This document shows, piece by piece, positions 1 to 9,915 of a stretch of 64,000 nt of DNA. The stretch comes from Vavraia culicis subsp. floridensis (taxonomy: Eukaryota; Microsporidia; Pleistophoridae): the NCBI RefSeq assembly GCF_000192795.1, contig NW_007360607.1, positions 1-64,000 on the forward strand, read 5' to 3'. The notes below the pieces were generated by a model, which worked only from the letters and a program-made list of their open reading frames with translations, did not search any database and had not been told where the DNA came from. The translations under genes were made by a program, and so were the position numbers. Within the stretch, counting starts at the first letter, position 1. Each line of letters opens with the position of its first letter.

Positions 1-66
1 TAACCTCTAACCCTCTAACCCTAACCCTCTAACCCTCTAACCCTCTAACCCTAACCTCTAACCCTG
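1..66. repeat. Telomeric repeat, mixed CCCTAA / CCCTCTAA units
   Basis: The first 66 bases are an uninterrupted C-rich array in which CCCTCTAA, CCTCTAA and CCCTAA units alternate; on the other strand these read TTAGAGGG, TTAGAGG and TTAGGG. The C-rich strand runs 5' to 3' from base 1, which is the orientation expected at a left chromosome end. The array stops abruptly in ordinary AT-rich DNA. The assembly probably reaches the true chromosome end, but the full telomere length is not visible. Confidence 0.88.
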
Positions 67-1748
67 CTTTATTGTTTACTTCATTCATCTTTTTCATCAT
101 AAACTGGTAATTGGTTCACAAATTTCGTTCACTTCTCTATAAGCATGTTTGTTTCTTTTATTACACACTATAATGCTCAAATAAACACACTTTCCAATCT
201 TCGATTCGTTGCAGTCACCAATACGATCTCACTTTTTTCTTTTCTTACTCTCTTATCTTTAATTTGTCATAAATAGAAATCATAATATGAAAAAAGCATA
301 TTCAAAATTTACCTTTTTTCAAAATAAGAATTATATGAGCGTTACCTTTTCCATATTATTATTAGGAATAGAGTGATTTTAATCTACATTCATGCTCCTG
401 ACACAGTGAGGAGTAGTCCTGGTATATAAACTTCATATCACCATTCGTATTTCTCAGCGAAAAAATGTTCGTCTAAATATTAGAATTTGGAACCTCGAAC
501 TTTACTGTTCATGCGTTTGAGATTTACTTAAGGCAATGCAAAACGCTTTGTATCTGTGGATCTCGTTTTTTCACGTAATGTCCTTTGGTACGGCTCGTTT
601 CAATGTATGGTAATAGTTTTTGGCCAAATATTCCTAAAAACACACAACTCGATTTACCTAAAGATAACGTGTTAATTCATTTCTGCTATTCATCATCACT
701 ACAACTACAAAAATAGCGTGTATACCGTTTGACAACTTCATAGACGATAGATTCTCATCAATCGATCATTTATATAAATTCATGAACTGTTTAGCTCAAA
801 GAAAAAAGATTTTCTGTTTTACGCTTTTGCACAAAATGAAAAATTACGAGTTCAACTAATTCTTTCGAAATGTTTTCACCATAATTTACACACAACATAG
901 GAAATGTGCGGTTATCGACCGGAAACTAATCTTTTAACCCCTGCCAAAAAATGCAGGAATATTCTGAGGAACTCAAAAAATATATTATCCGTAGATAATC
1001 AAACTTTTTTTGTTGTCTAAACGGAAATAATACAACTGTCATTCAATAATGCAATATTGTTGCTACAGTTCGTTAAACGTGTCAACGAACTATTCTGGTT
1101 AAAAGATATCAAATCAGAATTTTTAAAGGATTACGCATTTTATTCTTTATAGTTGTGCAATTATGGTCTTTATGAGGATAAAAAACTTGCCTAACCCGAC
1201 TTAAAAGTATGGTTGATTGCAGCTATGTTCTTGTTTTGATGTGATTTATATTTAAAAACATGAGATGGAATATATAGCATGGTTTGATGAGCTAAGCAGC
1301 TAGTTCGGTATTCAAATTGATATGAAGAGAAACACCGGGATATATTGCATTATTTCACTACGTTCCATAGATCAAAATGGTAACCATTGAGTTTTACGCC
1401 AAATATGAACCCAATTAGCATATGTCCTATTTAGAACACGTGTTACCTTATATCAACAAACATGTCTGTCCGTTCTGATGACCTGTGATCGTTAGCCTCT
1501 AGTTCGAGGTACAACTGTTGGAACTCTTCTTTGTGTCAAGAAATTTATAAAATGGCATCACGTTTACTTTTCCAAGAATGCACAAATCACAATGAGTGTT
1601 ATCGATGATCGATGGCATCGGATAACAATCTCTGTATTATTTCACCTTAAGTGCCACGGGTATTACCTTTTATAATTCAATACTAAATAAAGAAATAATC
1701 GAGAATAATAATTCTAGTAATTATGCTTTATTTATGAGATCTGTCACA
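67..1748. other. Subtelomeric gene-free region
   Basis: This is AT-rich DNA with no convincing open reading frame on either strand. I see no rDNA-like sequence, no mobile element and no internal tandem repeat. It lies between the telomere and the 3' end of the 1105-residue gene. Confidence 0.6.
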
Positions 1749-4700
1749 TTAAACGAAACCTTTCAAGTTATGGATCCTCATGTATAGGCATGCCAACCAG
1801 TTTATGAAAGCCTTCAACGTTTCAACTCTGAAAAAGTACTTTACATCGCTGCTTTCGATTGTAAAACTCAAATCCTTTATCATAAATTGTTTTCGAATAT
1901 GATCGTTCGAAATATCCACCAGATATTTTGATCCTTTAGGTGTAACATTCACGACGTGAAAATTGGTGATGTCCATGAACTCGGAAATCTTGTTGCATTT
2001 GAACAGTTTTATGGCGTTCTGTAATGTAAATGTCGGTGCGCTGTACAAAAAGAGCTTCGCACCTTCAAGTTCGACTGCAAAGTCCAATGCATGGAACTTC
2101 TCGTTCAGGCTTGGTGAGAGCAAATCACTTTCTCCTCTCCTTATATATGAAAACTCCGGTTTGTAGCAGAACAATTTTCTTTCACTTAGCTTCACCCAAT
2201 TGAAATTAAAAAAATTCGTCTCGGATCGGTAGTGCATCTTGCCAATGATGTTTGCATGTCCAAATTCTTTTAAACTTTCGCACTCTTCAATATGAAATTG
2301 GTAAAACAGGCGCTCAAAGTTGTAGTCATGATATGGCTCGTATAATGAAAAAACCTTTTTCTCGGTAACCGGTACTTCTATCGATTTTATCTCCGTTCCC
2401 TCCACATACTGTGTTCTAATCCGCTGTTTTAACTCCTTTTCAAGTTCTCTCTCGGGGTCTTCATCGATCTTAATCTCAATTACATCTCCCATGAAAACAT
2501 TTTCAACATTTTCTTCCACCTTCGCTTCATCCGTTATTTCAACTATCTTGATATTTTCAGCATTGCTTTCATCTCCGGAAACAGCGACACCTGCTACAGC
2601 ACCCTCTTTTTCAAGCACGATTTGATCTTCTTCGACCACCTTCCGATCGAGCATATCCATTTTCGTCTCATCTATTGTATTCACCATTGCCGTAACCCCG
2701 TGGTATTCCGTAATGTTTGTGTTGCTTTGTTCTCCAGATTCTTGAACAACCCGATCACTTGCAGCGCTGTATTCTTCGATAATACGATCCTCTTCCTTAA
2801 TATCTAGTTTAGACTCGCCTGTTCCATCATGCGAAAACTCCTTTTGGATTTGTTCGTCTAGATTAAAAATCTTTGTTTCAACATCCTTTATACCATCCGA
2901 TATGCTGCTCGGGCTGAAGTTACCTGTTTCGATCATCTTCTCATCGTTAAATAAAGCACTCGACGGCCCGAGTGGTCCTTCCTTAACCACTTCTATCTCC
3001 TCATCTGTCCGCTGCTGTGTTTTCTTGATAATTATTTTGAAGTTGTGCATCTTTACGCTGAGTTCCATTTTCCTATTCTCCAGAACATTGTTCTCCAGCG
3101 AAGTCACGTAAAAACTGTCATCGAGCAGCAAAAGATTTCTCTCATCAGCATGAATTTTTTCGCCTGACTCAGTGCTTTTCGGCACTGCACTGTTCACTCT
3201 ATTTCCATCCCTAACAATTTTTATACTCTGTCCGTTATCGTCTGTAATCGTTTTGTCTACCTGATCCACAGTGTATGAGTCTAGCAATCGGATAAATGAG
3301 TCTTTCAAGCCTTTGCTTTTCTTTGCATCACCCGAAATACTTACGTTGTCTCCAACAGCCGAACCTTTATTCAATTTTAGGTGTTCTTTCATACACTTGA
3401 CAAACTTTTTCTCTAATTCCCTAGTATTACCTGCCGTTCTATCAATAACAAAATTTTGATTTGATACATCGTACTTTCTGACAAAACTATCAGCACTCTT
3501 CACCTTATTCCCTTTCATCTTTTTGCTTCTTCCGGCAAGTTGCTCACGTAAAAGTCTAAATATCTTGTCTTGATTCTTCCCTTTTTCAATTGAAGCGGTT
3601 GCTTCCTTTCTGATGATGAAACTTTCGTTGTTATTGGCACTTTCTGGTTCCGACAATTTTGAAGCAATCTTTTTTTTGATCCTTTCTAACAGAATATTCT
3701 TATTTTGTACGACATCATCGGCCAACATAAACGAATATTCATGTTTCTGACCATGTGGAGGTTCCTCTGTCTTCTCCAATGGTTCTACAGTCTTTTTATC
3801 CTGTGTTATGAGGTTTTTTTCGCCATCTAGAATTTCGCACGGATTTTGCTCAAGATTTTGACCTTGCTTTTGCATACCATTTACGTGAGACCGTGATATA
3901 TGGAGATTTTCTTCGAGGTTTTCGCCTTGTAGTGCACCTGAACTCGCTCCATCCGTCTTCTGCATTTCAGAAACTCCCTCAGTTCTACCACGCGTATCTG
4001 CATTATTTGTTCGGATATTTAGCAAACATTTTTTTGGAATCTTTTCATTGTTCTTCGTGCCAAACTTATCCAAATACTGGTAACTTTCTTTGTCACCTGC
4101 TAAATTTTTCCCTTTGACATCAGCATGTCGGTTGGTCGAAATATTGTTCATATTGTAACCGTTTTCATAGTCTACAATAGCGTCTTCTCCATGTTTCTTT
4201 GTGGACAACATGTTCAATTTGTCAATCTTCAACTTCTGTCTTGAACTGATTCGCCTGCTACACCATATCTTTGGGTCTGGTGTCTCATCAGAACTGTAGC
4301 TGCTTCTAAACATTTCTTCAAAAGACTCATTTTCTGAAACGTGACCCAGATCGGTGTAGTAACCCTCGTATTCATATGAGGAACTCTCATAGGTTCGACT
4401 TGTTTGATCCAAAGGGACATACTCAGGTTTGAGTTCCTCGGCAATGCCCTTCCTTCTCCTCTCCGGATAACTCGGTTGCTCCTCGTACATCACACCAGCG
4501 AGTTCTCGGCTCTGTCTGGATGCAGCCACTATCTCTGCAATTTCTGCCTCAGATACGGCACTTGTTTGACCCGTATTTTCCTCATTAATTTGATTCATCA
4601 CATTTGCGTAGTCATGGCTAATGTGTTGTGCATATATTTTATTGAACAAAATGTTCTCTTTGTGAGCGGGTAAATTCTCTAATCCCGGATTGGGGAACAA

Positions 4701-5066
4701 AATATTGATAGATGAACGGCAATTTCCGATTGTTATTGCATTTTTGCCTTCGCATCCCCCGCAATAGCCATCTTCTCTTGCATCAAGAAACGCTTCCGTT
4801 TCTACGGAATTTGCGCAGTCCTTCTGATCGTTTGCTGAAGTTCTAAGATCTTTTTTTCCACATGTGCACACTATGCAATTCCCTCCCAACGATGATTTAT
4901 CAGCTCTCAGCTTCTTATCATTTTCGTATCTTGGCATCTCTTTCATTGTCTGCTTCCGAGCGCAGCCCTTTTTATAACTATCCGAAACAAATGAATTGGC
5001 AGGATTATATCGATAAATCATCTGTTTCTGCATACTTTGTGGTGATTTGTTGCCTGCCTCTTTCAT
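1749..5066 (-). CDS. Large hypothetical protein with possible C-terminal PH-like domain
   Basis: This encodes 1105 residues. The ATG at 5066 is supported by a GGGACC block just upstream. About the first 900 residues look low-complexity and disordered, rich in Glu, Lys, Asn and Ser, with two small cysteine clusters (CIVCTC near residue 64 and CGGC near residue 103). The last ~165 residues are different: they alternate beta-like stretches and end in an amphipathic helix containing FINWLACL, with a VKLSERKLFCYKP strand pair near the start. That order resembles a pleckstrin-homology fold, and a disordered protein with a C-terminal PH domain would recall anillin/Bud4 cortical proteins. The PH reading is inference from pattern only; I do not recognise the protein. 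It is the most telomere-proximal gene. No signal peptide or membrane segment is visible. Confidence 0.85.
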   Translation of the reverse strand: MKEAGNKSPQSMQKQMIYRYNPANSFVSDSYKKGCARKQTMKEMPRYENDKKLRADKSSLGGNCIVCTCGKKDLRTSANDQKDCANSVETEAFLDAREDGYCGGCEGKNAITIGNCRSSINILFPNPGLENLPAHKENILFNKIYAQHISHDYANVMNQINEENTGQTSAVSEAEIAEIVAASRQSRELAGVMYEEQPSYPERRRKGIAEELKPEYVPLDQTSRTYESSSYEYEGYYTDLGHVSENESFEEMFRSSYSSDETPDPKIWCSRRISSRQKLKIDKLNMLSTKKHGEDAIVDYENGYNMNNISTNRHADVKGKNLAGDKESYQYLDKFGTKNNEKIPKKCLLNIRTNNADTRGRTEGVSEMQKTDGASSGALQGENLEENLHISRSHVNGMQKQGQNLEQNPCEILDGEKNLITQDKKTVEPLEKTEEPPHGQKHEYSFMLADDVVQNKNILLERIKKKIASKLSEPESANNNESFIIRKEATASIEKGKNQDKIFRLLREQLAGRSKKMKGNKVKSADSFVRKYDVSNQNFVIDRTAGNTRELEKKFVKCMKEHLKLNKGSAVGDNVSISGDAKKSKGLKDSFIRLLDSYTVDQVDKTITDDNGQSIKIVRDGNRVNSAVPKSTESGEKIHADERNLLLLDDSFYVTSLENNVLENRKMELSVKMHNFKIIIKKTQQRTDEEIEVVKEGPLGPSSALFNDEKMIETGNFSPSSISDGIKDVETKIFNLDEQIQKEFSHDGTGESKLDIKEEDRIIEEYSAASDRVVQESGEQSNTNITEYHGVTAMVNTIDETKMDMLDRKVVEEDQIVLEKEGAVAGVAVSGDESNAENIKIVEITDEAKVEENVENVFMGDVIEIKIDEDPERELEKELKQRIRTQYVEGTEIKSIEVPVTEKKVFSLYEPYHDYNFERLFYQFHIEECESLKEFGHANIIGKMHYRSETNFFNFNWVKLSERKLFCYKPEFSYIRRGESDLLSPSLNEKFHALDFAVELEGAKLFLYSAPTFTLQNAIKLFKCNKISEFMDITNFHVVNVTPKGSKYLVDISNDHIRKQFMIKDLSFTIESSDVKYFFRVETLKAFINWLACLYMRIHNLKGFV

Positions 5067-5753
5067 TATTGGTCCCTTTTTGACGATTTAAGCTGTATTT
5101 GAACAAAGATTGCAGTTCCGACAGCTTGCATCTTGACGGAATATATCAATGCCCACAAATCATGAACAATATCTAAACCACTAAAATACCATATTGTTTA
5201 CTAGTGATAGGTCACGATATCATGATTTGTTCGCCTAACGCTTTGTTAATGTATCAGAGAGATGAATTGGAATAACCAAGGATATATAATAGGTGATGTG
5301 GCGAGCGAAACATAAATTCTGTCAGTGAAATATATCTGTAAATTATGCACGCTCGTGTGACAACACTTTGGATTTTCTTTGATAGGAATAGAACACCGTA
5401 CCGTACTATCCTGCACACATATTCACAGCTTTCCGGTTGGCTAATGAGGAGTAAAACAATTGTGATCATCGCAAATTAAATATTGAATCGGCTATGTCGG
5501 GTACTAATACGCTAGGAAGACCTGCTATATACATAAAAACATCCCTCTTCCACTCATCCTTTTATTTCACTGCCATTCTCATGCTATTCATGTGACCTAA
5601 ATATGCCTAATAATTGCAGATTGGGCCATGATGAATGCACCAATTCGACTGGACTGAATTTCATTGGTGGTAGACTATTTTAATTTAGTAATCGCATTTT
5701 TCACGATGGAACAAAATCAACGAACAGCACATCGTCATTCTCTATAGAGTGGA
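5067..5753. other. Intergenic region
   Basis: This holds the upstream region of the 1105-residue gene and the 3' flank of the TLDc gene. Short open frames here look like chance; nothing else is seen. Confidence 0.5.
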
Positions 5754-6326
5754 TCAGTGGCCGATATTCCACACTTCTATTTGTTTTACGGTAAACTTAT
5801 CCTCTTTGGACAGTACCTCATTGCTAAATGTTGTCACGCGGCTTGAAGAGCCAGTCAAGAGCGTAGAGTTGAACAAAAGACCAAATTTGCCCTCGCTACA
5901 ACCGAATCCTATAAAACTAGGTGAACATAAGCAAAAATACGGCAAGTTCCCTGAGTACTTAAACACCCTCACCTGTTCACGCTCCATCTTAAAAAGGAAA
6001 GTGCTTGTCTTACCGCTTAGCGTAGACTTGAAGCATATTTTGTCATTTATGAAGACCCCGAATGTATTGCCGTTGCTTTCTTTGCAGACCAGTATAAACG
6101 GCGGTTTGCTCTTTGAAATGTTACCGATCATGGTGCGTAGCGAGAAACCGTGCTCAATCGACGAATAGATCAAATTCCACGACTCCGCAACTTTGAATTT
6201 GCATTCCATGTTTTCAAGCAATTCAAAAATTATTTTACGGCTTAATATGGTACTTTCGTAGTCCTTGCCCTTGTAGAGTAACTTAAGGAGAGACATGTTA
6301 ATTTCTGTGAGCTTGTGTTCGTCCAT
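5754..6326 (-). CDS. TLDc-domain protein (OXR1-like)
   Basis: This is a 190-residue protein made almost entirely of one TLDc domain. Visible landmarks, in order, are: a WNLIYSSIEHGFSL block near residue 50 (family pattern W-x-L-[LI]-Y-S-x3-H-G-x-S-L); a beta strand PPFILVCKESNGNTFGVFI near 75; a central SFLF-like TSTFLFKM; and a C-terminal block with GFGCSEGKFGLLF, LLTGSSSRVTTF and the terminal IEVWNIGH (family: FGLxLD, GxSxxxxTF, IEVWG). TLDc proteins such as OXR1 and NCOA7 act in oxidative-stress protection, and several bind and regulate the V-ATPase. No LysM or TBC domain is present, so this is the short form. The start at 6326 follows an AAGGG block. The family is confident; the cellular role here is inferred. 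Confidence 0.85.
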   Translation of the reverse strand: MDEHKLTEINMSLLKLLYKGKDYESTILSRKIIFELLENMECKFKVAESWNLIYSSIEHGFSLRTMIGNISKSKPPFILVCKESNGNTFGVFINDKICFKSTLSGKTSTFLFKMEREQVRVFKYSGNLPYFCLCSPSFIGFGCSEGKFGLLFNSTLLTGSSSRVTTFSNEVLSKEDKFTVKQIEVWNIGH

Positions 6327-6629
6327 TGCAAAACAACCCTTGTAATTTTGATTCGTTCTTAATTTTTATTTTACCTCAGTGTTTTATGTCAGAAACCTTT
6401 GTTTGATAATTGTGAAACAGTTTTACGAAAATGGGGTAGTGAGATGTCATGTATAGCAAATGTGCTCAGATGAACTAGTTTTATCAAAATATCAAGCTGA
6501 ACCTGCTTACTGAATCAGTTTTAATGATCTAATTACTACTTCAGCTGTTCCTTATCGCCCAAATTCGCTTAATTTTACATAATCGGCTAAACATCGTTAA
6601 TATCACCGGAGGTGCACGTATCGAATGAG

Positions 6630-6872
6630 ATGCTTGGGTACGTGGCAACCATGACTAAGTTTGTCAAGAGGATACAAAAACAGAACAACTACCGGGTGGT
6701 CTTCAAAATGAACGTAGTACTAGAGCCTAGATGTTGCCTTGTGGTCAATCGTGCGATGTTCAAAACAGGGGAAAATCTCGGCAGCATAGATCTTTGTTCT
6801 TGTGATAGAATCTATAACCTGTGCGGTACCCATCGTGAAACACACATTACGTTGTTTGTGGCGAATTATTAA
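6630..6872 (+). CDS. Possible small hypothetical protein
   Basis: This is an 80-residue frame starting at ATG 6630; a later ATG at 6651 is also possible. The sequence alternates beta-like hydrophobic stretches (YRVVFKMNVVL, CCLVVNR) with a GSIDLCSCDRIYNLCG segment and is rich in cysteine. There is no CCC block immediately upstream, and no family was recognised. It sits in an otherwise empty 1.2 kb gap, and its composition is more protein-like than other short frames nearby. It could still be chance. Confidence 0.25.
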   Translation: MLGYVATMTKFVKRIQKQNNYRVVFKMNVVLEPRCCLVVNRAMFKTGENLGSIDLCSCDRIYNLCGTHRETHITLFVANY

Positions 6873-7491
6873 ATTGCTTGTGCGCTTTTATCTTATTAAC
6901 AAATCGGTAGTGTGGCCCAAAAATGCTAAGCGATAAGACAATTCATAAAACATTACGCTGGTGGTAAACCATCTTGAACTAGTTTCATACATTCCGGATA
7001 ACCGTGATACACGCCTTTTACAATTAGTTTAGCCGAATAAGAATACAATCGAACTCTTAGCCATATGAAGGAATGTGGAAAAATATTTCTGTATACATTA
7101 ATCTTGGTTAAACTGTATTGTCGTGAAAGGAAACTGAGATGGTAAGTAAATTTAGTTACATTAATCTTGGTTAAGCTGTATTGTCGTGAAAGGAAACTGA
7201 GATGGTAAGTAAATTTAATTAAAATAATCCTAGTTATGAGAAAGGAAAATACTGGGCATAAATGCTTATGAATCATCTTTCATTGTTTGCCAAAAAAGAT
7301 CTTTTAATCAGATCACACTCATCTATTCACCCAACCAAACCATTGTCAAACTTTGTAGCCGGCAATTTGTCTGTTAAATGGTGTAACACAGAGCGTTAAC
7401 AACTCTTCCATCGGCACATACCCCAATTGTTTGCTGTGTAGGCATATGAGCAAGTAAAATGTGATTTTTTGATTGCCTTTTTCAACCACCC
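6873..7491. other. Intergenic region with 63-bp tandem duplication
   Basis: AT-rich DNA; the only structure seen is the duplication at about 7094-7219, described separately. No gene is supported. Confidence 0.5.
7094..7219. repeat. 63-bp tandem duplication (2 copies)
   Basis: Two nearly identical adjacent copies are offset by exactly 63 bases (compare ACATTAATCTTGGTTAA at 7095 and 7158). They differ at one or two bases. Each copy carries GGTAAGTAAATTTA. A frame on the minus strand runs through both copies because 63 is a multiple of three, but its composition does not look coding. Confidence 0.9.
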
Positions 7492-7908
7492 ATGTATTTC
7501 CTAAACGTGAAGGATAACGATAAACACCTCTACAACGCACTACAAGTTGATGGCATAACATTCTACTCCCGCAAAAACAACAGGAGCAATCAGAAAAAAC
7601 AAAGAAGATATTCGGACCAGTTCAGAACGAATAATTTAAATTACAAGGATATTTATAGGAAATTGAAGATATTGGAGAAACACAAAGATGATAACAAAGA
7701 CTTGGATGATCTCACGACGAAATGGAAAGAATGCATCGACAAATGCATCAATATCCTTAAGGATGTGTTCGAATTGCCGGCCAAGGAGGTATTTAAAGCC
7801 TTTCATTTGGAGAAGTACGGTTTTGTGTTAGAGGATTACGGCGAGTATGATGATGAGATCGTGGCGGAAGATCAGTCGAGTACTGTGGGTCATCATATGG
7901 ATCGTTGA
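7492..7908 (+). CDS. Possible Sfr1/Mei5-like recombination accessory protein
   Basis: This is a 138-residue protein whose start is well supported by ACCACCCATG. The N-terminal ~45 residues are basic and polar. From about residue 50 there is a helical segment, YRKLKILEKHKDDN, then LTTKWKECIDKCINILKDVF, then a short acidic tail. The order, a KL-rich helix with a following DLxxLxxKW and a second helix ending in an acidic tail, resembles the C-terminal domain of Sfr1/Mei5. Sfr1 pairs with Swi5 to stimulate Rad51/Dmc1 filaments. The match is short and was made by eye; a generic coiled-coil protein is the alternative. No Swi5 gene is visible nearby. Confidence 0.75.
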   Translation: MYFLNVKDNDKHLYNALQVDGITFYSRKNNRSNQKKQRRYSDQFRTNNLNYKDIYRKLKILEKHKDDNKDLDDLTTKWKECIDKCINILKDVFELPAKEVFKAFHLEKYGFVLEDYGEYDDEIVAEDQSSTVGHHMDR

Positions 7909-8752
7909 ATAGCGATTAGGAATGGCAGATCCTTTACAGAGGTGCTTGTAGCGGACACGGCGGTACAATGCGATGGTCTGTGCACCACTGTTGCACTATG
8001 CCTGTCGTATGCAACGTGTCTCACGTATGAAAACAGGTGGGATGAATTTAATTTAGGTGATTTGTGGTTCATGTATGGTTATTTTAAATCATTTTCTTGC
8101 CGAAGAGATTCGGTAGATCGTGCGGATTATTTGCCGAGATGAAATTAACTAAATCGCTTGATTGATGAGGTACTCTTACGGCAATTATCTCAATATTTTT
8201 TATGGTTCGCTGTTCTTGTAGTGCTTATACGTATCTTGCTGTAAGCTAAACGTGATTGTTATCAATTTTTATTTCTTCTCCATGTCCAGGGGTCACTAGT
8301 TATTGCCTCACACATCAACAAGCTAAGCCGAAATTTGCTATTTTAATCATAACTTAGAAAATGCCGACTACAGCACATCAGGACAAATGGCATGCAAGTT
8401 TAAAATGAATTATTGGATATGGAAATCTTAGTACGCTCCATGATTCATCCTGCTGTTGATTGTCTGTTGTTCACTATTTAGCGGTAGAAGATTTTTGTTC
8501 AATACAGGTGAATTCTTCCTCGCTACTCAATATTTACAGCGAAGAACAATAATCCATTGTCTAATTCCCTTGCAGAAGATGCACCCTTTGTGGCTATTGC
8601 CTATCGTCGAACACAACATTTTATATAGATCTTGGTAACAGTTACGTCAGTGGGTCTGCACCCGAGCCAGCGGACCAATGGAGGTAGGGCTCAATCTTCC
8701 CGTAAGGTTTAAAAGGAGAATGTGGTATAAAAATAGCAGAATCTCCCAAGCC
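7909..8752. other. Intergenic region and promoter of the 8753 gene
   Basis: No gene is supported. The last 30 bases carry the TATA box and CCC block of the next gene. Confidence 0.5.
8726..8747 (+). promoter_or_regulatory. TATA box plus CCC block
   Basis: TATAAAAA at 8726-8733 lies 27 bases upstream of ATG 8753, and CTCCC ends 6 bases before the ATG. The same geometry recurs at three other genes in the window (14862, 32662, and 13112-13119 on the minus strand). It supports 8753 rather than 8678 as the start of this gene. Confidence 0.65.
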
Positions 8753-9502
8753 ATGCTGTCTTTGTTTATCGGATTCTTGAACGCGCTGCCTAATGGAGAA
8801 ACTCAAGCAGATTTGGATGCGCTGGTGAGTATCAACAATTATCTGTCAGAATTTGCACAACAAATATCAAAAATAACGGTGATCGACATCAGCAAGATGG
8901 ACAAATTGAAGTTCACAACAGAAAATCTCGAGAAATATACGAAATGTATGAACAAAACGAAGGAATATACCGATCAGCTAGCCAATTTGGAAAAAGGCCT
9001 GGAAGATGAAAAGTCACAGGAGGACATAGAGCCTTTTTTGGCGAAAACTAATTTCTTTGGCTACGACACAGAAGCGTTTTTGACCAATCTCGTAGATCTT
9101 TTCGGCTTCTTTGCAGAAGAACCCGATTTGGCAGAGAACTTCAAAAAATCGTTCACGATGTGTTTAAAGGAACTTAGGAAGCGCTCGGCGCCCGTCGAAG
9201 GAGATACCAAAACAACAACTAATTTTTTTCTCCGACTTTTTGGAATGGGAAAAAATAAAAAACTCACTGAGGAAAAGGATCTCAAGAAGTTTAGAGATCA
9301 GCTTTCCTATCTCTCGAAACATTACAGACAGATCATGGATCACCTTTCAAAGATTATTTACAGTGATGGTCTGATCGAAAAGGTGAGTGGGGCAGAAAAG
9401 GCAGCCAGCAAGCTCTCACAGGAGTTTACTACCGAATTGAAAACTTTTGAATCGCAAAAGGAGTCTGCACGCCTGGATAATCCAAAGAGGAATGTTGGGT
9501 AA
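8753..9502 (+). CDS. Hypothetical helical protein, possible secretion signal
   Basis: This encodes 249 residues from ATG 8753, the start placed by the TATA box and CCC block; an upstream in-frame ATG at 8678 would precede the TATA box. The first ~13 residues (MLSLFIGFLNALP) are hydrophobic and could be a short signal peptide, although there is no basic n-region. The rest is predicted mostly alpha-helical, with many Lys/Glu heptad-like stretches and phenylalanine-rich loops (FFGYDTEAFLTNLVDLFGFF). No catalytic motif or family was recognised. AATAAA at about 9604 could be the polyadenylation signal. It is a plausible lineage-specific secreted or luminal protein; the secretion call is weak. Confidence 0.8.
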   Translation: MLSLFIGFLNALPNGETQADLDALVSINNYLSEFAQQISKITVIDISKMDKLKFTTENLEKYTKCMNKTKEYTDQLANLEKGLEDEKSQEDIEPFLAKTNFFGYDTEAFLTNLVDLFGFFAEEPDLAENFKKSFTMCLKELRKRSAPVEGDTKTTTNFFLRLFGMGKNKKLTEEKDLKKFRDQLSYLSKHYRQIMDHLSKIIYSDGLIEKVSGAEKAASKLSQEFTTELKTFESQKESARLDNPKRNVG

Positions 9503-9915
9503 ATGTAGTGGCTGTAAGAATTTGCCGTGGAGCAGATTTTGTTGTCCAAGTTTTTGCGGAGAAGGCAATGAAGCAGCGGTATTCCGCGGTATCGCTATTA
9601 GTGAATAAAATGTGTTTATTTATCGCTTCAATGTTTTGTGTAGATGTACGTCTTCACACATTTTTTTGTTTTATAGCATTCTAGATTGCTGTCAATTTTC
9701 GCAATTGAAGGCGTTCTACAGTTGTTATACTATGCGCTTTCTACGGTGGTTCAGGTTTTTGGACTGCCACCATCTTTATGACATTTCCATTCGCTGCATT
9801 GATTAGGCCTCTACAACGCTTCTCGTCATTGTGTTGTTTTTGTCCGTAGAATACTTCGCACTGCATATTTGATTCAACTGGCTCGTCTCATCCCTTCATA
9901 ACCTTTCTGTGCCAC
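9503..9915. other. Intergenic region between convergent genes
   Basis: 3' flanks of two convergent genes. An AATAAA lies near 9604. Nothing else is seen. Confidence 0.5.
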
